64,000 bases of DNA from Oceanococcus sp964629015 (GTDB taxonomy: Bacteria > Pseudomonadota > Gammaproteobacteria > Nevskiales > Oceanococcaceae): the NCBI GenBank assembly GCA_964629015.1, contig CAZVMN010000009.1, forward strand, positions 96,881 through 160,880, written 5' to 3'. The notes below the pieces were generated by a model that worked only from the letters and a program-made list of their open reading frames with translations, searched no databases and was not told where the DNA came from. Numbering within the stretch: position 1 is the stretch's first letter; each line of letters opens with the position of its first letter. Below, piece after piece: positions 59,387 to 64,000 of the stretch. The translations under genes and the position numbers were made by a program.

Positions 59387-60761
59387 GTGGCAGCGTTTTG
59401 TCGGGGTTGAGAATCCCCGCCGGATCGAAAACCTGTTTGATCTGACGCATCAAAGCCAACGAACTGGCTGAGACTTCACGCGATACAAAATCCCGTTTGG
59501 CCAGGCCTACGCCGTGTTCACCAGACAGGGTGCCGCCGAGCTCAAGTACGCTGTCGAAGACTGCTTCCAGGCATGGCGCAACCGCGTTACGTTGGGCCTC
59601 TATAGCGAAGTCGGCGAGAATATTGACGTGGACATTGCCATTGCCGGCATGGCCGAAGTTGACGATGGGCAGGGCGAAGCGGGTCGAGATGTGTTCAAGA
59701 CGTGCGATCAACTCAGGCAGTCGTGAAACCGGCACAACCACATCCTCATTGATCTTTTGTGGGGCCAGTGAACGCAAGCACGGCGACAAGGCTTTGCGTG
59801 CTTGCCACAGCGCTTGTGCGCCACCCGAATCCGACGCGACCAACCAATCGAGCCGCCCGGCGTTCGCCGCAGCCCGGTTCAACGCCTCGGCATCGGCCGG
59901 AAGCTGCTCCGCCTCGCCATCGATGTCGATTAACAGCAATGCCTGCGTGCCCGTTGGCAGCGTGATGCCGCCGTGTTCGCACACCAGACGCACCGCGGTG
60001 GCGTCCATGAACTCCAAGGCACAGGGCCGTACAGGCTGCGCCATCATGGCCGATACAGCCGCCGCAGCGGCGCCGACACTGGCATACGCGGCGCGAATGC
60101 TCCAGCGCGCGGTGGGCAAGGCCCGCAGCAACAAAGTGGCCTCGGTGATGATGGCCAAGGTCCCTTCCGAACCCACCAGCAAGCGAGTCAGGTCGTAGCC
60201 GACAACGCCTTTGGTGGTCTTGCACCCCGCTTCAATGATGCGCCCGTCGCCGGTGACGGCGGTCAAGCCCAGTATGTTGTCGCGACAGGTGCCGTATTTG
60301 ACCGCGCGCGGCCCGCCAGCATTGCAACCGAGGTTGCCGCCAATGGTGGAAAAGCCCGAGCTGGTTGGGTCAGGTGGCCAGAACAGTCCGGCGCTGGCGG
60401 CCTCGGCCTGCACGTCGCCGTTGCGTGTGCCGGCTTGACAGCGCAGATACTGATTGTCCGGGGAAAATTCGAGAATCTGATTCATGCGCTCCAGACTGAG
60501 CACAACCCCGCCACGTGTCGGGACGGTTGCGCCCACGGTGTTGGTGCCGGCGCCGCGCACAACCAAGGGCACGCGTTGAGCGCTGCACCACGCGGCCACA
60601 GCTGCAATACCACGGGTGTCCTGAGCGAGGACCACCACATCCGGTTGCGCTTGTTGTTTGCTGTTGTCGTAACCGTAAGCCAAGCATTCGGCGGGATCAG
60701 TCAGCATCTCTGCCGTGCACTGCTGGCGCAGGGAATCGAGTTGTTGTTTGGTCAGGCTCAT
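59379..60761 (-). CDS. FAD-linked oxidase, glycolate/D-lactate dehydrogenase-like
   Basis: A 460-residue flavoenzyme of the GlcD / D-2-hydroxyacid dehydrogenase family. FAD-binding PLVVRGAGTNTVGATVP and GGNLGCNAGGPRAVKYGT are in the N-terminal half; the C-terminal half has VNFGHAGNGNVHVNI and GEHGVGLAKRDF with metal/active-site His. It oxidises a 2-hydroxyacid; which one cannot be told. ATG at 60761 overlaps the yraN stop (ATGA). Its 3' end overlaps sspB by eight bases. Confidence 0.92.
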   Translation of the reverse strand: MSLTKQQLDSLRQQCTAEMLTDPAECLAYGYDNSKQQAQPDVVVLAQDTRGIAAVAAWCSAQRVPLVVRGAGTNTVGATVPTRGGVVLSLERMNQILEFSPDNQYLRCQAGTRNGDVQAEAASAGLFWPPDPTSSGFSTIGGNLGCNAGGPRAVKYGTCRDNILGLTAVTGDGRIIEAGCKTTKGVVGYDLTRLLVGSEGTLAIITEATLLLRALPTARWSIRAAYASVGAAAAAVSAMMAQPVRPCALEFMDATAVRLVCEHGGITLPTGTQALLLIDIDGEAEQLPADAEALNRAAANAGRLDWLVASDSGGAQALWQARKALSPCLRSLAPQKINEDVVVPVSRLPELIARLEHISTRFALPIVNFGHAGNGNVHVNILADFAIEAQRNAVAPCLEAVFDSVLELGGTLSGEHGVGLAKRDFVSREVSASSLALMRQIKQVFDPAGILNPDKTLPLT

Positions 60762-61102
60762 AACGCGTCGAAGGCGTTGCGCTGCCAATTGACGTGACCG
60801 CCATCAATGGCGACAACATCAAAGCGCAAGGGCTGATCGGCACATTCGGGATGGCGCATCAGCCAGTAGCGCGTGGCTTGTATGATGCGCCGGCGCTTGT
60901 GAGGGGACACGCTGGTGAGCGCATCCACCAGCGCGCCGTGAGCACGGGCTCGGACTTCCACCATGACCAGTTCCTCGCCATCGCGCATGATCAGATCGAT
61001 CTCGCCGACGCGGCAGGTCATGTTGCGTTCCAGGCAGGACAGGCCATGGCGCTCAAGGTGCGCACAGGCCTGCGCTTCAGCGGCGGCGCCGCGCGAACTC
61101 AC
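60758..61102 (-). CDS. yraN: YraN (UPF0102) nuclease-like protein
   Basis: A 114-residue protein with the restriction-endonuclease-like core GEIDLIMRDGEELVMVEVRAR (Glu, Asp and ExK/R-type acidic positions). SRGAAAEAQACAHLERHG is the typical N-terminus. GTG at 61102 makes a GTGA overlap with the lpoA stop and gives the family length; the longer frame lies inside lpoA. It commonly sits next to lpoA-rsmI. Its role is not established. Confidence 0.93.
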   Translation of the reverse strand: MSSRGAAAEAQACAHLERHGLSCLERNMTCRVGEIDLIMRDGEELVMVEVRARAHGALVDALTSVSPHKRRRIIQATRYWLMRHPECADQPLRFDVVAIDGGHVNWQRNAFDAL

Positions 61103-62976
61103 GAGCCGCGCGGGCGTCCTGGCGCACTGTGAATCTGCGGCACCCCGCCGACAAACTCGGTGCATGGCAGCGTGCGCACGATGCGCTGCTGATTGCGTGA
61201 CAGCTCACCGGTTGCGCCGGGGATTAGCGGCAATTGGGTCCAATTGGCATTGCGCAGTTTGCTGGCCAACAGGTAGGCGTCATTGCCCATGGCATAGAGC
61301 CGCTCATAGCGACGCGCGCGGCTGGGCCAGGCTTGGGTGACCTCAGCGCGACGATTGCGCCAGGTTTCGCTGCTGCCCAGCAGCCAGGGCATGGCGCAGA
61401 ACTGCACGCCATTCAGATCCTTGTCCTGTCGGGGATCAGGCGCACCGGCGTAGATGCGCCCGCCGGAATAAATGGGTAAATCTTCGGCGTGGTAGTAACG
61501 CAGCTGAGGGCGGATTTGCCGGCCCTGGGTCGGTGTGGCGGCGAGATAAACCAGTTGGGCGTCTTGGCGACGAACCGGAGCTGTATCGAGTTCTTCGCCG
61601 ACCAAGCGCTGAATCGCCTCAAAACGCGCGGCGCTTTCCTGCAGACGCAGCAGCGATTTGATGATGCCCTGATACTCGCGAGGGCCACCGCTGAAGAAGC
61701 TGGCGTCCAGCAGCACGCCGCCGCCGGCCATGAAGGCATCGCGGAACGCTTGCAGCGAGCGCCGACCCCATTCGTCGTCACTGGCCAGGGCGATGGCGTG
61801 GGTCAGGCCGTCGTCCAGCGCACGCAGCGCGGCGGAGCGCGCGTCGTCCTCCGGCGACAAACCAAATTCCAGCACAGCCGGATTCTGGCTGGGCTGATCG
61901 CGATAGTTCAGTGCGAGTATTGGCAGTCGGTCAGCGTTGTACTGAATAACGCTTTCCACCTGTTGTTTGTCGAGCGGCCCGACGATCAGCTCAGCACCAT
62001 CTGCGACGGCTTGATCGTAAGCGTCCATCGCGTCTTTGCCGGTGTCATAGATGCGCACATCCAAGTGCACCCCGGTGTCGGCAAAATGCGCGGCAATAAA
62101 GCCATCGCGCACGGCCATGGCGGCTTCAGCCAGTCGTCCGGATGTGGGTAATAGCAGGGCAATGCGACGCACCGCGGAATGCAGTGTGGTCAATGCGGTT
62201 TGCTCAGCGATGCCCAGGTATTCGGTAAAGGCAGGGTGACCGGGGAAGCTGAGTTGCCATTGGTTGAGCGCTTCGTAAATCGCGCTTTCATCAGTCCAGA
62301 AACGCCGCGCAATTTGACCCAGTTCCAGCCATCCTTGCGTGGTTGCGTCGTATCGAATGTTCGGATCAACGAACAAAAAGCGCGAGGATTCCTGCTGCAA
62401 GGACCAGATGGTCTGGTGATTGACCGCGCGTTGGGCGTTGCTGAGCTGCGCCTCGCGGCGAACCAGCATCAGGGTGGCCGCTTCGCCATCGTCGAGCAGG
62501 CGATACGCCAGGGCCTGAGTGAGCCAGTAGTCGCCCAAGGGGCGGGCGCGGTAGGGCCGTGTGCCGGTGTTGATCAGCTCCAGGGCCTGCGCTGGATTTT
62601 CCTGCATCGACGCGTGCAGAGCTTGATAGGTTTGGCGGGTGGCTTGCTGCTCGACACTCAAAACCAGATTGGGATAGAGAGTCAACGCCTGCTGGATCAG
62701 TTCGGGCGCTTCGCCGCGTGCAGCGGCCCAGGCGGCCATTTCCAGCTTTGCGATGCGGGCGGCTCCGTCAAGTACAGCGGCTTCATCCAGTGCAATAACG
62801 GCGGCGTCCACATAACTGCCTTCGGCAATCAGGTTCTCAGCGGTGCGAGGTGCCTGTGTGCTTGATCCTTGGCCGGGGGTGGTGGCTGGAAAGCTTGCGC
62901 AGCCCGCCATTGCCAGCGCCAGTACAGTGGGCAGGGCGTGGGCAGCAAAGCGAGGCAACAGTGAAATGGTTTTCAT
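61099..62976 (-). CDS. lpoA: Penicillin-binding protein activator LpoA
   Basis: Outer-membrane lipoprotein (lipobox MAGC, Cys26) that activates PBP1A. A TPR-like N-terminal domain (about 40-260) and a C-terminal periplasmic-binding-protein-like domain (about 270-600) with RIALLLPTSGRLAEAAMAVR and GAELIVGPLDKQQVESVI. It is 625 residues. It is divergent from rsmI, as in E. coli. Confidence 0.95.
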   Translation of the reverse strand: MKTISLLPRFAAHALPTVLALAMAGCASFPATTPGQGSSTQAPRTAENLIAEGSYVDAAVIALDEAAVLDGAARIAKLEMAAWAAARGEAPELIQQALTLYPNLVLSVEQQATRQTYQALHASMQENPAQALELINTGTRPYRARPLGDYWLTQALAYRLLDDGEAATLMLVRREAQLSNAQRAVNHQTIWSLQQESSRFLFVDPNIRYDATTQGWLELGQIARRFWTDESAIYEALNQWQLSFPGHPAFTEYLGIAEQTALTTLHSAVRRIALLLPTSGRLAEAAMAVRDGFIAAHFADTGVHLDVRIYDTGKDAMDAYDQAVADGAELIVGPLDKQQVESVIQYNADRLPILALNYRDQPSQNPAVLEFGLSPEDDARSAALRALDDGLTHAIALASDDEWGRRSLQAFRDAFMAGGGVLLDASFFSGGPREYQGIIKSLLRLQESAARFEAIQRLVGEELDTAPVRRQDAQLVYLAATPTQGRQIRPQLRYYHAEDLPIYSGGRIYAGAPDPRQDKDLNGVQFCAMPWLLGSSETWRNRRAEVTQAWPSRARRYERLYAMGNDAYLLASKLRNANWTQLPLIPGATGELSRNQQRIVRTLPCTEFVGGVPQIHSAPGRPRGS

Positions 62977-63040
62977 GCGATAGTCGCGAACACGGGCAGC
63001 AAAGCCTGCACAGCATAGTGGATTTCACAAGGTGTTAGGT

Positions 63041-63877
63041 ATGGCGGGGCGGCTGGTGCTCGTTGGAACCCCCATCGGCAATTTGGAAGACATCAGCCCA
63101 CGCGCGTTACGCGCGCTGAGCGATGCGGATCGCATTTTGGCCGAAGACACGCGGCACAGTGCCAAGCTGCTGCGGCACTACGGCATAGCGACGCCTTTAA
63201 GTGCCTGGCATGCGCACAATGAGAACGACCCGGGGCGCCTGGATGGCGTCATCAAAGCCTTACAGGATGGCGCGACCCTGGCCTTGATCAGCGATGCGGG
63301 TATGCCGTTGATTGCCGATCCTGGCTTCAGCTTGGTCCGCGCGGCGCGTGAGGCTGAGTGTGCGGTCGAGTGTGTGCCTGGTCCAACGGCGCTAACCATG
63401 GCGCTGGTGCTGTCGGGGCTGCCTGCGGAACGCTTCGTTTTCGAGGGATTCTTGCCGGCCAAGTCGGTCGCGCGGCGGGCCCGGCTGCAAACCTTCCATC
63501 GCGAAACTCGCACCATTGTGGTGTACGAATCGCCGCACCGTTTGGCCGCCAGTCTGGAGGATATTGTTCATGTGCTGGGCGATGCGCGACGCGTGTGTGT
63601 GGCGCGCGAACTGACCAAGCGTTTCGAGTCAGTCCAGATCGGCAGTGCGGCCCAGATGGCCGCTTGGGCAGCCAATCCGGGCGAGCAGGGGCGTGGCGAG
63701 TTTGTTCTGGTCATCGAGGGGGCGCAGGTGGTCGAAGAGGCCACGGCCTTGGATGCGCGACAGGTGTTGCACGCATTGCTGGACGAGTTGCCCGCGCGCA
63801 AAGCGGCAAAACTCACGGCGAAGTTGTGCGGCGGCAAAGCCAACACCTATTACCAGTGGGCGCTGGAGCGCGATTGA
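63041..63877 (+). CDS. rsmI: 16S rRNA 2'-O-methyltransferase RsmI
   Basis: Methylates the ribose of C1402 of 16S rRNA with SAM. GTPIGNLEDISPRALRAL, LAEDTRHSAKLL, GTPIG-type tetrapyrrole-methylase fold and VYESPHRL are family signatures. ATG at 63041 has AAGG eight bases upstream; an in-frame GTG at 63032 is less likely. It is 278 residues. rnpB starts shortly downstream on the same strand. Confidence 0.97.
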   Translation: MAGRLVLVGTPIGNLEDISPRALRALSDADRILAEDTRHSAKLLRHYGIATPLSAWHAHNENDPGRLDGVIKALQDGATLALISDAGMPLIADPGFSLVRAAREAECAVECVPGPTALTMALVLSGLPAERFVFEGFLPAKSVARRARLQTFHRETRTIVVYESPHRLAASLEDIVHVLGDARRVCVARELTKRFESVQIGSAAQMAAWAANPGEQGRGEFVLVIEGAQVVEEATALDARQVLHALLDELPARKAAKLTAKLCGGKANTYYQWALERD

Positions 63878-63902
63878 GCCCCATCACGTCTGTGCATTGA
63901 CC

Positions 63903-63908
63903 TACAAT
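63903..63908 (+). promoter_or_regulatory. -10 element of the rnpB promoter
   Basis: TACAAT lies seven bases before the predicted 5' end of RNase P RNA. A good -35 at the right distance is not obvious. Confidence 0.55.
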
Positions 63909-63914
63909 GCGCGC

Positions 63915-64000
63915 GGGAGCTGGCCAGACAGTCGCGTGTCGCATTGCGGTGCGAGGAAAGTCCGGGCTCCGCAGGGCAGAGTGCCAGGTAACGCCTGGGG
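63915..64000 (+). ncRNA. rnpB: RNase P RNA, class A, 3' truncated by window edge
   Basis: The catalytic RNA of RNase P. Bacterial type A landmarks are exact: GAGCTGGCCAGACAGTCGC at the 5' end (P1/P2 region), GAGGAAAGTCCGGGCTCC (CR-I), CAGGGCAGAGTGCCAGGTAA and CGCCTGGGG. Only the first 86 or so bases are in the window. Its position after rsmI is common in gammaproteobacteria. Confidence 0.97.

Noticed and set aside
1..64000. tRNA, rRNA, CRISPR array, insertion sequence or prophage
   Set aside because: No cloverleaf with a T-loop GTTCGAATC-type signature, no rRNA landmark, no regularly spaced repeats and no transposase or phage gene was seen. XerC here is the chromosomal housekeeping enzyme.

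Overview
This window is about 64 kb of a chromosome at roughly 60 % GC from a gammaproteobacterium. The core gene order points there: atpC-glmU-glmS, dapF-DUF484-xerC, hslVU, ubiE-ubiJ-ubiB, lptCAB-kdsCD, ibaG-murA-hisG-hisD-hisC, petABC-sspB and yraN-lpoA-rsmI-rnpB. A short HisG, SspB, LpoA and UbiJ support the class. The accessory genes (epoxide-hydrolase/SDR fusion, PF10118 diiron-like protein, cupin dioxygenase-like proteins, AraC regulators) resemble hydrocarbon- or ketone-using marine lineages such as Nevskiales/Salinisphaerales. That placement is inference, not something the sequence proves.

Layout. 1-3.6 kb: end of the ATP synthase operon, a terminator, then glmU-glmS for UDP-GlcNAc. 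3.6-4.5 kb: an AT-rich island holding a small secreted-protein gene broken by an in-frame stop. 4.5-9.2 kb: a DUF1214-like lipoprotein and a divergent unit (AraC regulator against cupin-SDR-hydrolase). 9.2-10.8 kb: purEK. 11.1-14.2 kb: a large lipoprotein and a subtilisin-like lipoprotein. 14.2-18.3 kb: a DUF4331 / small P-T-rich lipoprotein / TPR / HupE-UreJ-type cluster. 18.5-25.9 kb: small metabolic, membrane and nuclease genes, prlC, and a GIDE-domain/LemA pair. 26-30 kb: glutathione reductase, a HEXXH protein, a second AraC-cupin divergent pair and a GFA-like protein.

30-38 kb is a long co-directional housekeeping run: diaminopimelate epimerase, recombinase XerC, the HslUV protease (with a heat-shock-like promoter) and three ubiquinone genes. 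38-40.8 kb carries an EphD-like hydrolase-dehydrogenase fusion with a ferritin-like partner. 40.8-45.5 kb: carboxy-terminal protease, EnvC-like factor, rhodanese, SecB and GpsA. 45.5-49.8 kb: LPS transport and Kdo synthesis on the minus strand. 49.9-56.1 kb: an ABC-2 exporter, ibaG, murA and hisGDC. 56.3-59.4 kb: the cytochrome bc1 complex and SspB. 59.4-64 kb: an FAD oxidase, YraN, LpoA, RsmI and the 5' part of RNase P RNA.

Most of the window is ordinary core genome. The parts most worth a second look are the DUF4331 cluster, including an intrinsic terminator hairpin placed inside the signal-peptide codons of its TPR gene; the two AraC-cupin divergent pairs and their repeats; the lipoprotein/protease pair at 11-14 kb; and the broken gene near 4 kb. 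I saw no tRNA, rRNA, CRISPR array, insertion sequence or prophage.
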